From contig NC_080177.1 in NCBI RefSeq assembly GCF_950295315.1, positions 78,027,096 to 78,091,095 on the forward strand: a stretch of DNA of 64,000 nucleotides, given 5' to 3'. The stretch is from Erinaceus europaeus (Eukaryota; Chordata; Mammalia; Eulipotyphla; Erinaceidae). The number at the start of each line of letters is the position of its first letter. Positions within the stretch are counted from its first letter, which is position 1. The notes below the pieces were generated by a model that saw only the letters and a program-made list of their open reading frames with translations, was not told where the DNA came from and did not search any database. Both the position numbers and the translations under genes were made by a program. Positions 47,101 through 61,368 of the stretch are shown here, piece by piece.

Positions 47101-50100
47101 ATTGTTTTATGCCTTAAAAACTTGGTTTCTTTCTGTGTTCTGGTAGGACCATTAGTTACCCACAGAACTTCATAGGTAAAAGCCATGTGAAAAGTTTAGT
47201 TTTTTTTTTTTTGGGGGGGAGTAGGGGTAGATAGCATAATGGTTATGCAAACAGACTCGTGTCTGAGTCCCAGGTTCAATCCCCCACATCAACATAAGCC
47301 AGAGTTGAGCAGTGCTCTGATTAAAAAAAATCAGCTCATAGGATACACTTGTTTTTTGTTTTGTTGCCCTGTGATTCTGCTGCTCCCAGTGACTCTTTCT
47401 TTTTTGTTAATTTTTTTTAACTTTTTAAAAATATTTATTTATTCCCTATTATTGCCCTTGTTGTTCTTCATTGTTGTTATTATAGTTGTTATTGACGTTG
47501 TCCTTGTTGGATAGGACAGAGAGAAATAGAGGAGGGGAAGACAGAGAGGGGGAGAGAAAGACAGACACCTGCAGACCTGCTTCACCACCTGTGAAGCGAC
47601 TTCTCTGCAGGTGGGGAGCTGGAGGCTCGAACCAGGATCCTTACGCCGGTCCTTGTGCTTTGCACCACCTGTGCTTAACCTGCTGTGCTACCGCCCGACT
47701 TCCCCCAGTGACTCTATTTCATGCTAAAGGGTGAACGACAGAGAGAGAAGATGCTACAGCACTGATCCACTGCTGATGAAGCTTTCCCTCTGCATGGTGC
47801 TCCTGTGGAAAACGCTAAAGCCCAGGCTTCTCACCATGTGGCCTTGGCTGTGGGGCAAGTGATGTTACACCCTGGACAGAGCTGTCCTAAGCATAGAGGT
47901 CCCTGCGAGGTCCCAGAGGCAGGACCAAGTCACCTTGGCACCCTATCAAAATAAAGACAATAAAGAAAATTTGAAAAAGGGAAAAAAATGTGGCCACCAG
48001 GAGTATTGGATTTGCTATGCAGGCACGAAGCAGCAATAACCCTAGTGGTCACTGAAGAAAAAAATAGCTGGGGCTCGGTGGTGGCGCACCTGGTTGAGCG
48101 CAAGTTACAGTGAGCAAGGACCCAAGTTTGTGCCTCTGGTCCCCACCTGCAGGGGGAAAGGTTCACAAGTGAAGCAGGACTGCAGTTGTCTGTCTGTCTC
48201 TCTGTCTCTCAATCTCCCCCTTCCCTCTCAGTTTCTGGCTGTCTCTATCCAATAAATAAAGATAATTTAAAAAAATAGTGGGGGTCGGGCAGTAGGGCAG
48301 CAGATTAAGCGCAGGTAGTGTGAAACGCAAGGACCAGCGTAAGGATCCTGGTCGAGCCCCTGGCTTCCCACCTGCAGGGGAGTCGCTTCACAGGTGGCGA
48401 AGCAGGTCAGCCGGTGTCTGTCTTTCTTTCCCTGTCTTCCTTTTCTCCAGTTCTCTCTGTCCTGTCCAACAACAACGACATCAATAATTACAACAATAAA
48501 AAACAAAAAAGGAACAAATAAATATTATATAAAAAATAGCAACCTAGAGTGGTTAAAATCAAGTATGCACGAGACCCCGACTGCCAACAGAAGGGGAAGC
48601 AGCAGCAACAGCAGCAAGTGGTGGCTGTCTTTGGCAGGGGCTGACTTCACCGACTAATGTTTATGCCAGATAAAGGCCTTTTGGTTGGGGTAAATTGCAT
48701 AATGGTTATGCAAAGAGACTCTCATGCCTGAGGTATCAAAGTTCCAGGTTCAATACCCTGCACCACCACAAATCAGAGCTGAGCAGACCTCTGGTTAAGA
48801 AAAAAAAAGGGGGTGGGGGTTGAGCGGCTTAAACGCACGTGGCACCAAGTGCAAGGACCGGCATAAGGATCCCGGTTGGAGCCCCCGGTTCCCCACCTGA
48901 AGGGGAGTCTCTTCTGCAGGTGTCTGTCTTTCTGTCCTCCTGTCTTCCCCTCCTCTCTCCAATCCAACAATGATGACATCAATAATAACAACAATAAGTA
49001 GGACAACAATAAAAAACAAGGGCAACAAAAGGGAACAGAAAAAAGCAAAAAGAAAGGCCTTTTTAGCCTTTCTCCAGTGCCTGTCTTTAGCCCGCCCCAG
49101 GAGGCCTGTCTGACTGTAGCTTTCAGCACCTCCTGTACCACAGGAGGATTTGGGGGCTCTTTTCTGAGGCACTGCTGTCCTTTGCTGCGTCCTTCTGCTA
49201 ACACACAGACTCTCCAGCTCCAGAACTGTGCCCGGCACAGAGTGACACCAGTGTCCTTATCGACAGGCCATCACTGCTTCTCTGTGCTCTACAAGAATCC
49301 TTCTCTTCTACCCAGATGTGGCACGCAGGGCCTGCCCGTCAAACCTCTTCATTGGCCAAAAAGATACAGTACATGGGAGTCCAAGTGATTCAGCGAGGCC
49401 CAGCACACAGAGTTCACCTGGGGAGGAAACACACGGCAGGAAGTCAGCCTTGGCCTGACTTCTCAGAGGGAGAAGTGGACAAGTGCTCACTGGTGGGGCT
49501 ACAGGCCAGTGACTTCTTCTCTAGGTCCTGTTCCTCCCCCAAGGGCCAAGGGATCAGAGGAGTTCCCTCTCTCATCATGTAGAGCCTTCCTTCACCCACA
49601 AAGATCACTTTGCACATTTTAAATTGTGTGTGTGTGTGTGTGTGAGAGAGAGACAGAGACAGAGAGACAGACCAGAGCATTACTCTGGTACACGTGACAC
49701 TGGGGATTGAACTGGGAGCCTTAGGCATGCAAGTGGTGTGCTCTATCAGTTAAGCTATTTCTCTGGCCACCCCACAGAGCCCTGGAAAAGCAGGGAAGAG
49801 TGAGCTCCAGGCCAAGGCTATTCACCTGCATAGGTTCCCCAATAAGATATCTGGGTGAGTTCTTTCTTCCCTTCCTCCAGGGTTATCACTGGGGCTCAGT
49901 GGAGACTAGGTGTTTTTTTTTTTTGCCATTTTATTGGATAGGACAGAGAGAAATTGAGAGAGGAGGGGGAGATAGAGATGGAGAAAGATAGATACCTGCA
50001 GACATGCTTCACTGATTGTGAAGTGGTCCCTGCAGGTGGGGAGCCAGGTACTCCAACCCAGGTCCTTGGGCTTAGTACTATGTTCGCTTAGCTGGGTGCG

Positions 50101-53100
50101 TCTCGTCACCCAATCTGGTCCCCTACGCCTACACTGAACTTCTCTGTTCCAGTCTCTTGGAAACAGAGCTGGCAGTCAGCTGAGGTCAAGAACAAACACC
50201 TCATCACAGACCCCTGCGAGCGTCAACCCGGCTCTGACCTAGCACGTTATGATCGGGCCCTCCTCAATCACTATCGAACAGGCCATGGCCGGTGCGCCGC
50301 TATGTTCCATCGCTGGGGAGCCAGAGACGACCCGAACTGCCCCTGCAGCTCCAGACAGACCATGACCCACATAGTCAACGACTGCCACCTCTCCAGATTC
50401 AAAGGAGGTCTCGAAACTTGACATCAGGCTCAACCTGACGCTGCTGACTGGCTACGGAAGAAGGGCAAACGCTAGAAGAAGAAGCAGCAGAAGCTGGGCG
50501 TGTCATCGCCCGGCCCCCTCTGGGTAAATTCTCTACAGTGGCAGGAACAAGTCACACTCTGAAGGTGTAGTTTCCCCCTTCACCTGGAGATTACTTTCAG
50601 CCTGTGTCCATCTGAAGGCTCACGTCCTGACTGAACCTTTAGCTTCAGCTTCTTACAGATAAAGTCCCCCCCTGCCCCCCCTGCTCCCGCTCCCGCTCCC
50701 GCTGAAATGGAGAGGCCGGTCCCTGGACCATGCTCCTCCTGGTTACACCTTGTCTGTATGCACTAGAGAGACCCTTCCCCTGGGAGCTCTATGCCTTCGA
50801 CTTGATCTCCTGAACTCACTGCTCTTCCTCGACAAGGGACCGGAGGGTCTCAATCTGAAGCTTCTTCCCTCTGGGGAAATGGGGTGACTGAGCCTTGCTC
50901 TCTCCCCCCCCCTCCTCCTCTGCCCGCCCCTCCACTGGGCCAACTCTGGCCATTTCCTGGCTCTGAAAGCATCATACCTTCCGATTGGTGAAGTAGAGGT
51001 TCTCATGGATCCGCACTTTGAGTGAGGGCATCTGCAGCCCACGCAGGTTGATGATGCCGTACTTGGAGCCTCCGACCTTGACATCATTCACTGTGAAGAG
51101 CCGGGTGCTGTTGGTATCTGCCTGCAGCGGGGAGGGGATGACAGGTGACTTCCCTGGCTGAGTCTGGTGGGCTGCCTTGCCTGCCCGTCTCTCTGGCCCC
51201 CACATTCTGTGGATTTTCACCCGGCAAGAGCTCTTGTCCATCACTTGGTGTAAACATGGCTGGGCAAGTCGGTGCTTATCTGGCCTCATAGTTCAGGAGC
51301 ATGAGAAGGGCAGCGAGGGGCTGGCTAGGAAGCTGGAGGTCTGCAAACTGTCCCCATTCACAGCTGGGTCTGGAGGAGTCCCAGTGTCCTGCCAGAGGAA
51401 CTGTTAAGGCCGGTGACACGTGGATCAAGCGATGTAACCCACGTGAGAAACGTGCAGCAGCGTGGAACGTTCTGGTCATAACTGTCAGAGGGTTAAAACC
51501 GGATCCAGAATCATGTTCTTGTTACACAGGTAACGCTGATCAGTCAAGTTAAGAATGACAGTGAGGGTGCGGTCCAGGAGGTGGCGCAGTGGATAAGGCT
51601 TTGGACTCTCAAGCATGGGGTCCTGAGTTCAATCCCTAGCGGCACATGTACCAGAGTGATGTCTGGTTCTTTTTCTCTCTCCTATCATTTCTCATGGATA
51701 AATAAATAAAATCTTAACAAAAAAAGAATGACAGTGAGGAAGATAACACTGTGACTGGGGAATTGGCAGTGGCCATGCAAGACTCATCCTTGAGGTTCCC
51801 AGGTTCAATCCCGATAGCATCACCATAAAAAAAAAGTAGCATTAGGAGTTTTTGTTTCTCCCTAGAGCCCTGCTCAGCAATGGTTTATGGTGTGCTGGGG
51901 ACTGAATCTGGGACCTGAGAGCCTCACGCATGAGTATATTTGCATAACCATTATACTATCTTCCTTACCAGAATATCTTTAATATTTTCTTCTTGTATTA
52001 AAAAAATACAAACATGGTGGGGGCCAGGTGGTGGTGCAGGGCTTTTTTTTTTAAAGATTTTTTTTTTAAATATTTATTTATTATTTATTCCCTTTTGTTG
52101 TCCTTGTTGTTTTATTATTGTAGTTATTGATGTCATTGTTGTTGGTTAGGACAGAGAGAAATGGAGCGAGGAGGGGAAGACAGAGGGGGAGAGAAAGATA
52201 GACACCTGCAGACCTGCTTCACCGCTTGTGAAGAGACTCCCCTGCAGGTGGCTTGAACCTGGGATCCTTACACCAGTCCTTGCACTTTGTGCCACGTGCA
52301 CTTAACCCGCTGTGCTACCGCCTGACTCCTGGTGCAGGTCTTTAAGTGCACATGTTACAATGTGCTAAGATCTGGGTTCAAGCTGCTGCCTTCGACCTGC
52401 GGGAGGGGGGTGGGGGGGAAGCTGCACAAGTGATGAAGTACAGCTGCAGGTGTCTCTCTGTCTCTTTTCTTTTTTTGCCTCCAGGGTTATCTCTGGGCCT
52501 ACCTGCACTACGAATCTACTGCTCCTGGAGGCCATTTTTTCCCCTTGCTGTTGTTGCTGCTATTGGACAGGACAGAGAGAAATGGAGAGAGGAGGGGAAG
52601 ACAGAGGGGGAAAGATAGACACCTGCAGACCTGCTTCACCGCCTGTGAAGCGACTCCCCTGCAGGTGGGGAGCCAGGGCTTTAACCGAGATCCTTACCCA
52701 GGTCCTTGTGCTTTGTGCCACCTGGGCTTCCACCCAACTCCCCAGGATCCTTGTGCTGGTCTGTGCTTTGCACGATGTGCACTTACCCGCCGTGCTACCA
52801 CCCGGCTTCTCTTTCCCTTTCTGCCTTTCCCTCCTTTCTTATTTCTGTGTCCTTATTCACTGTAACATGTGCGCTCAACCAGGTGTGACACCACCCGGCC
52901 CCTCTTTCCCTCCTTTCTTATTTTCTCTGTGTCTATCTAATAATAAATAAGTTACAAACAAACACGCAAAAACCCCACTAACATGGGAGGCCTAGTTGGT
53001 TTCTCACTAAGAGTGCACGTGCTACTTGGCTCAATGACCAGGGCTCAAGGCCTTAGTCCTCACCGCCAGCGAGGAAGCGTCATGAGCAGGGAAGCAGTGT

Positions 53101-56100
53101 TGCGGGCATCTCTGTATCTCACCCTCTATCAAAAAGGAAATGGTTGCTGAGAATGGTGGAGCCAGTTGGGCAGTGAGCTCCAGTGATAACCCTGTTGGCA
53201 AGCAATGACACAGAAAATTAAATTAAATAAGGAAATTAATGTGGGCAATAGAAATGGTTCAGTAAGTAGGGGTTATGCCTCTCTGTTCACACAGCCTGGG
53301 TTTGAGCACAGCGCCGGGGACAAGCTCTGGGGCTGCAGTACCTCCTCCTCTATAGATCTGAAATAAAACAGGACATAGAGCTTGTCATGGGGCTGGTGAC
53401 CCTGGACATGTAATTTTACCCCGGCACTGCAAATGAACAAGAAAAGGGGCATGAGGAGAGAGGAAGAGAAGGTAGGTGCTTGCTCACTCAGGTAACGCGT
53501 TTACTAAAACTGGGACCACACAGAGGAGGTTGGCATGGCCCCTGTGTGAGGATGCCATTTGAAAAGCCTTTTTTTTTTTTTTGCCTTTAGGTTTATTGCT
53601 GGAGGCTTGGTGCCTGCACTATGAATCCACTGCTCTTGGAGGCCATTTTTTTCCTCTTTTGTTGCCCTTGTTATTTATCATTGTTGCTGTTGTTATTATT
53701 GTTGCCAGTGTTGGTTGTTGGATAAGACAGAGAGAAATTGAAAGAGGAGGGGAAGACAGGGGAAAGACACTTATAGGAAGCGCCCCCCTGCACCACCCCT
53801 CCCCCCCCACAGGTGGGGAGCAGGGGGCTTGAACCAGGATCTTTTAGTTGGTCCTCGTGCTTCGTGCCATGTGCACTTAACTTACTGTGCTACTGCCTGG
53901 CCTCCTGCCATTTTAAATTTTTTTTTTTTTTTTGGGCAGAAGTAGATAGCATAATGGTTATGCAAAGAGACTTTCATGCCTGAGGCTCCAAAGTCCCAGG
54001 TTCAATCCCCTGCACCACCATAAGCCAGATTTGAGCAGTGCTCTGGTAAAAAAAAAAAAAATTAATATTTATTTATTCCCTTTTGTTGCCCTTGTTTTAT
54101 TGTTGTAGTTATTATTATTATTGTTGTTATGTTGTTGTTGGTTAGGACAGAGAGAAATGGAGAGAAGAGGGAAAGACAGAGAGGGGGGAGAGAAAGATAG
54201 ACACCTGCAACCTGTTTCATCGCTTGTGAAGTGACTCCCCTGTAGGTGGGGAGCCGGGGGCTTGAACCGGGATCCTTACTCCGGTCCTTGTGCTTTATGC
54301 CACCTGCACTTAACTCACTGTGCTACCACCTGACTTCCCCCCCTTTTTTAAAAAGATAAACCGTTGCTAATTATACCAGATCCTTATATATTTACACCTT
54401 TCGGGTGCGCACACACCCACACCCACACCCACACACACACACACACACACACACGCGCTATTTTTTTTTTGCCTCCAGGGTCATTGCTGGTGCTCAGTGC
54501 AAGCACTATGACTCCACTGCTCCTCGACGAGTGTTTCCATTTTATTGAATAGGACAGAGAGAAACTGAGAAGGGGGAGAGGAGATGGAGAGGGAGACAGA
54601 AAGAGACGCCTGCAGACCTGCTTCACCATTTGTGAAGCTTCTCCCCTACAGGTGGGGAGCAGGGGCTTGAACCTGGATCCTTGAACTTCTTTCTATGTGT
54701 GCTTAACCGGATGCACCATCACCCTCCATCCTTTTGGATATTTATGAATCTAAAGTACATATGTAGACCTGGACTGGTGTCGTATGCTTTACATTGGTTT
54801 GTTCTAGCCCTCCCCCGCCAAGAGAATTGGATCAGTCCAGTTAATTTCATGGGCCTGCTTGGCCCCGCCCCAAGGAACCCTGAGAGAGGGTTCCTGAGTC
54901 CGAGAGTTCCTGAGTTCCTGAGTTCGAGAGTTTCAGAGTTACAGAGTAAGAGAGAGTTCCACAGTGGAAGAGTTTCAGAGGGTTCCCCAGTACGAGAGTT
55001 CCAGAGTGCCAGAGTTGGAGAGTTCCCGAGTTACAGAGTAAGAGGGAGTGCTTGTGCCGCCGCAAAGAGACAGCAGAGTTCTGTTTGGTGATTAGTTTGT
55101 CTTAGTTTATGAATCGTGGTTCCTGAATAAAGAAATACAGCTTCCCTGCCCAGCCGTTGTCTCCGCGTCTCTGCTACCCGCCCGTGAAGCTAGCCCAGCC
55201 GGCTAGAGCCTCCGAAAAATTTTAACAACAGACTGGGAGGTGGGTGAATCCGCACTCAGTTGGCACATTCACCAGGTAAGAACAGCCATCACCAGTGACT
55301 GGAGTCCATGAACTCTGAGTGCAGACACAGCCAGCCCTGGGTCACACCAGCTCATCAGTCACGGCAATTGTGGGTGATGGGGAAGGTCTTCCAAGTGAGA
55401 GCCTCTAGGCTACTGGGGATGGGGGCCCCTGGGGAGAACCTACTTCAAGAAAGTACTCTGATGCAGTTCAAACTGCACCCCAACTGCAGAGTGGGGAAAG
55501 TCACAGGGCAGAGTGTGAGTCCTGGGCGCAGACACTGCTACTGTGGGATGCCACTCTTGTGGGCCACAACTCAGGCGTCACCTGTGCCTGGAGCCTCCAG
55601 GACGGTCTGTCTCTCCAACAGGCCCTGCTGTCCTGTGGCTTCTGGTCTAGCTGAACAGTCCGACCCTTGCTGCTTGTGTCGGACCTCAGTCCTCTGCCAG
55701 CCTTTCCCTAGTAGCCCTGAGTCCAGCCAGGTAGAAATAACCCAGACCAGACTTTTCACTCTCTGCAAATGAAATAGTAGGTGGGCCCAAGGATACAGAT
55801 CTGTAAGGCCATGCCACCCAGGTCAGGGGTAATAAGCTATTGCCACCAACTCTTACCCAGTATTAGGGAGAATTAGAAGCTGCCCAGTCCACTGGGTACC
55901 TTTTCCAGTTGTATATGATATTTGGGGGAGAAGGTACTGGGGAATTGTTCTTTTTTAAATTTTATTATTTAATTTTTTAAAATATTTATTTTCCCTTTGT
56001 TGCCCTTTTTTTTTGTAGTTATTATTGTTGTCGTCATTGATATCTTGTTGTTGGATAAGACAGAAATGGGGAAGATGGGGGAGGGGAGAGAAAGACGGAC

Positions 56101-59100
56101 GCCTGCAGACCTGTTTCACTGCCTGAGAAGTGACTCCCCTGCAGGTGAGGAGTCGGGGGCTTGAACTGGCATCCTTACACCAGTCCTTGTGCCACATGTG
56201 CTTATCCCGTTGCGTTATGCCTAACTCCCTTTATTTTATTTTATCTTTGCTTTGCCTCCAGGGTTATTGTTGGGGCTTGGTGCCTGCACCATGAATCCAC
56301 TGCTCCAAGAGGCTATTTTTTCCCCCTTTTGTTGCCCTTGTTGTAGTTATTATTATTGTTGTTGATGCCATTTGTTGCTGGATAGGACAGAGAGAAATGG
56401 AGAAAGGAGGGGAAGACAGAGAGGGGAAGAGGAAGACAGACACCTGCAGACCTGCTTCACCGTTTGTGAAGTGACTCCCCTCAGATGGGGAGCCGGGGGC
56501 TCGAACCGGGATCCCTAAGCCGGTCCTTGTGCTTTGCGCCACGTGCGCCTAACCCACTGCACTACTGTCCGACAACCCCCTTAATTTTATTTTTATTTTT
56601 TGCCTCCAGAGTTATATTCCAGAGTTATATTGCTGGGGCTCGGTGCCAGCACTGAGAATACACTGCTTCGAGGACATTTCCCCCCTATTTTTGTTGCCCT
56701 TGTTGTTATTATTATTGTTATTGATGTCATTGTTGTTGGATAGGACAGAAAGAAATGGAGATAGGAGGGAAGACAGAGGGGGAGAGAAAGATAGACACCT
56801 GCAGACCTGCTTCATTGCCTGTGAAGTGACCTCCCTGCAGGTGGGGAGCTGGGGATTGAACCAGGATCCTTATGCAGGTCTTTGCACTTCGTGCCATGTG
56901 AGCTTAACATGCTGCGCTACTGCCCGACCCCCCGGGAAGTGTTCTAAATGTGTGTGTGGTGCGTCCGGTCTAATGTCAAGTGGCAAAAGCTTAGTGGGGC
57001 CAACAGTGGTCACGGCATGGCCTGCTACTCCGTGCACCACCTGGAGGTGTTTGCTGAAACCTCAAAGCTAAGAAGACATCTTGTTTCCCTGACATCCAGG
57101 CCCGATGAAGGTCGATGCTAATCTCCAGAGCAGCAGGACATGACTGCCATGCCCTGCGTCACAGGCCGCTCACCCTCACTCACCAGGATGAGGTTAAATC
57201 GGTCGCTTGTCAAAGCAGAGGGATCCGAGCTCTGAATTAGGACTTTTTTCCTCCGCATGCAGCTTACTCGCAGCTCGTGAGCTAAACTGCAGAGGGGAGA
57301 GGACAGGAAGGGCACAGGGTACCATAACTCAGTCTCTACAAAGATGATGTGGGCTTGTGCTCTGTCCCAGGCCTGAAGGCTGTTTCCCTTCGCCAGTCCC
57401 TCTCCATCTTATTTCTCTGCCAGAGCTGAGCCAGAGCCCACGTAATTTAAGTTTTTAGAATATTCCGGAAAGTTAAATCAAACAGGTGGCCTATTCTGTC
57501 AAAGAAAGTTAAGAACCAGAGATTTGTTTTGAGATCATTGATAGAACTGTCTCTCTCTTGCCTCTAAAGTTATCACTGGGGCTGCACTATGAATCCACTG
57601 CTCCTGGAGGCCATTTTTCCCCTCATTTTTGTTGCTCTTGCTGTCGTTGTTGGATAGGACAGAGAGAAATGGAGAGAGGAGGGGAAGACAGAGAGGGGGA
57701 GAGAAAGACAGACACCTGCAGACCTGCTTCACGGCTTGTGAAGCGACTCCCTTGCAGGTGGGGAGCCGGGGGCTTGAACCGGGATCCTTATACCGACCTT
57801 TGTGCTTTGCTTAACCCCGTGCGCTACCGCTCAGCTCCCTGACGTAGCCCTTTCTAACTTGGCTTGTGACTCTTGGAAGGTGGGAAATCCATGAGCATGA
57901 GGCATGTTGGGAGCTCTGCTCCAAGCTGAGGGAGCAGTGGTCCTGGGACCCAGCTCGCCATCCACACTGCATCCCTTCACTTGCTCTTACTCGGAGGGAA
58001 GCGAGAGACCCAAGGGCTAGGCACTCAGGCACTGGGGGCCAGAACCCACCCTTTCTAGCTAGACCTTGACCAAATCTCTCTGCTCTGAACCTTGGTCTCT
58101 TCTGAAAACCGGGGATGGGAGTCACAACCTATCTCCCAGGATTTTAGTTAGATAATTAGACGGCACAAATATTTAGATCAAGTTCAGCACGCACACATCC
58201 AATGAATATGCATAAACCTCATGGGAAAGAGGTTACAGGACTTTCTGTATAAGTACCATGCACTAACTGATTGCACCACTGGAGCTCCTTGACAGGACTT
58301 TCTATTGTAAGAACAAAAACAAAAATGAAGGGGTTGGGCAGGGGTGCACCAGGTTAAGCGCACATAATATTATGAAGCACAAGGACCCACACAAGGATCT
58401 CAGTTTGAGCCCCCGGCTCCCCATCTACAGAGAGGACACTTCATAAGCGGTGAAGCAGGTCTGTAGGTGTCTATCTTTCTCTCCTCGCTCCTCTCTCAAT
58501 TTCTCTGTCCTATCCAATAAAAAGGAAAAAAAAAGGGGAGCTGGCGGTAGCAGCAGCGGGTTAAGCGCACATGGCACAAAGGACAGCATAGGGATCTCGG
58601 TTTGAGCCCCCGGCTCCCCACCTGCAGGGGAGTCGCTTCACAGGCGGTGTCTGTCTTCTCCTCCCACTCTGTCTTCCCCTCCTCTCTCCATTTCTCTCTG
58701 TCCTATCCAACAACAATACGACAGCTAAGACAGCTATAACAACTACAACAAATGCAACAACAAGGGCAACAAAATGAGAAAAATGGCCTCTAGGAGCAGT
58801 GGATTTGTAGTGCAGGCACTGAGCCCCAGCGATAACCCTGGAAGCAAAAGTAAAAAGGGGGGGAGGGGATGGCTGGCTGCCAGGAGCAGTAGGTTTGTAG
58901 TGCTGGCACCGAGACCCAGGGAAAATTCACAGGCAAAACAAATAAACAAAATAAATAAATAAATAAGTAAATAAAAGATTGAAAGGTAATAGTGGAACTA
59001 CCTCGAGGAACTTGTGCCCACGTTCTCTGCCTCAGTGCCTTCCCCACCCTCTCTCTTTTTTCCAGAGCTCTGATCTGCTCTGGCTTATGGTAGTGCAGGG

Positions 59101-61318
59101 ACTGGACCAGGGTTTTCAGAGCCACAGGCATGAGAGTCTCTTTGCACAACCATTATGCTTTGTACCCCACCCCAGCCGTTTCCCACCTTGCTCTAGAGAG
59201 AACCGTCCTCTGAGGGCTGGTTTCAGCAGCAGGTGGCAGGCTCTAAGCTTCACTCCTCAACTGTGATGCTCCCTCATAGTGTTGTCACAGTCTATCCCGA
59301 CTGGCTTCTCAGGCCACAGAAATAAGTTCGGAAAGAATGTCCAAGAAGAAAACCTACAATTGAGGTGTCGACTTACCGGCAATAGCTGCTAGCACTGAGG
59401 AAGCCCAGCTTGCTTTTTTGTAGCAAGGAAGTTGCATTTAATCCAGTTCTGGTGATTTTCTAAATTAAAAAAAAAAAAAATTAGAAAGATAAAAGATGGG
59501 AGTTGGGTGGTAGCGCAGCGGGTTCAGCACACGTGGCGCAAAGCACAAGGACCGGAGTAAGGATCCTGGTTCAAGCCCCAGCTCCCCACCTGCAGGGGAG
59601 TCACTTCACAGGCGGTGAAGCAGGTCTGCAGGTGTCTATCCTTCTCTCCCCCTTTCTGTCTTCCACTCTTCTCTCCATTTCTCTCTGTCCTACCCAACAA
59701 CAACGACATCAGTAACAATAACAGGGGCAACAAAAGTGAAAACAAAATAAATTTAAAAAATAATAATAAAGAAAAAGAAAGATAAAAGATTCAATGAAGG
59801 TTTTTTTTTTTTTTTTTTTTGCCTCCAGGGTTATTGCTGAGGCTCAGTGCCTACACCACAAATCCACTGATCCTGGAGGCCATTTTTTTTTCCCTTTTTG
59901 TTGCCCTTGCTGTTTATCGTTGCTATTATTGTTGTTGGATAGAACAGAGAGAAATGGAGAGAGGATGGGAAAACAGAGAGAGGGAGAGAAAGACAGACAC
60001 CTGCAGACATGCTTCACCGCCTGTGAAGCGCCCCCCCCCACACACTGTAAGGGGGGAGCCAGGGGCTCGAACTGGGACCTTTAGGCGGGTCACTGAGCTT
60101 CCCGTCATGTGTGCTTAACCCGCTGCGCCACCGCCTGGCTCCCCTCAATAAAGTTTTATGTTACGCTTTTAGGAAAATAGATTTTCCTTCATGGGCTTGA
60201 ACAAAGATAAAGAGATGAGTTTGGCATAGAAAAATTTTTGCTTGCTTTTTATTATCTTTATTTATTTATTGGATAGACAGCCAGAAGTCGATAGAGAAGG
60301 AGGAGATAAAGGCAGAGGGAGACAGAGGCCAGGTGGCAGCACACCTGGTTGAGCGCACACGTCATAGTGCGAGGGGACCCAGGTTAAGCCCCCATCCCCA
60401 CCTGCAAGGGGAAAACTCTGTGAGTGGTGAAGCAGTGTTGCTGGCGCCTGTTTCTCTGCCTCTTTTTACCCTGTTGCCTCTTGATTTCTGGCTGTCTCTA
60501 TCCAATAAATAAAAAAAGATAACAGTCATAACCTTACCCCGTTTACTTTTTTAGATAGAGACAGAGAGGCAACAAGGTAGAAAGGGAGAGACAGTGACAG
60601 AGACCACGGCACGGAGGCTTCATCCAATGTTCGGGGGGCTGGGCTTGAGCCTGGGTCTGAGCACATGATGAGGAGACATCTGACGCTGTCCTTTCTGAGT
60701 CTCTTCTCCTTAGCAGAGACAACCCCCTTCACAGAGAGCTGGGAAATCTACTTAGCACCTTCATCCCCGTCTCCTGTCACTCTGTCTGCAGGGAGAGGAA
60801 GCCACCAAGCCAGCGAGGGCAGTGGCAGACAGGACACTCATGTCTGCGTCCTCGTTCCATGTGATCCATGGAGACCCTGGGCTCAGAGTTCTCATTCCTC
60901 TGCTTTCACCTCTACCCCATAATGATCAAAATGTCCTGGTCTCTAATCTCCAGAAGGGACACAGGAGACCCTCCTATTCAGGACACAGACCCCGGTTTTC
61001 TGTAACATACAGTTACTGAAATTGTGCCATGCTGCTTCCTAAAAGTGTCCCAGGAAGGACAAAATGTTAGTTTATTTATTTGTCTATTTTCCCTTTTGTT
61101 GCCCTTGTTGTTTTTCATTGTTGTTGCAGTTATTATTGTTGTTATTGATGTCGTTGCTAGATAGGACAGAGAGAAATGGAGAGAGGAGGGGAAGACAGAG
61201 AGGGGGAGACAAAGACAGACACCTGCAGACCTGCTTCACCGCCTGTGAAGCGACTCCCCTGCAGGTGGGGAGCCGGGGGCTCGAACTGGGATCCTTACGC
61301 TGGTTATATACATATGTA

Positions 61319-61368
<50 letters not shown>

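Larger units (their letters stand above)
52018..52965 (+). mobile_element. SINE type B split by nested SINEs
   Basis: Head at 52018-52044, middle at 52331-52472, tail near 52800-52965. Two type A copies interrupt it; a second type B head piece lies at 52850-52901. Confidence 0.65.

Noticed and set aside
50239..50433. A 64-codon minus-strand ORF at the LINE remnant
   Set aside because: The plus frame carries the Cys/His pattern; the minus frame is its shadow.
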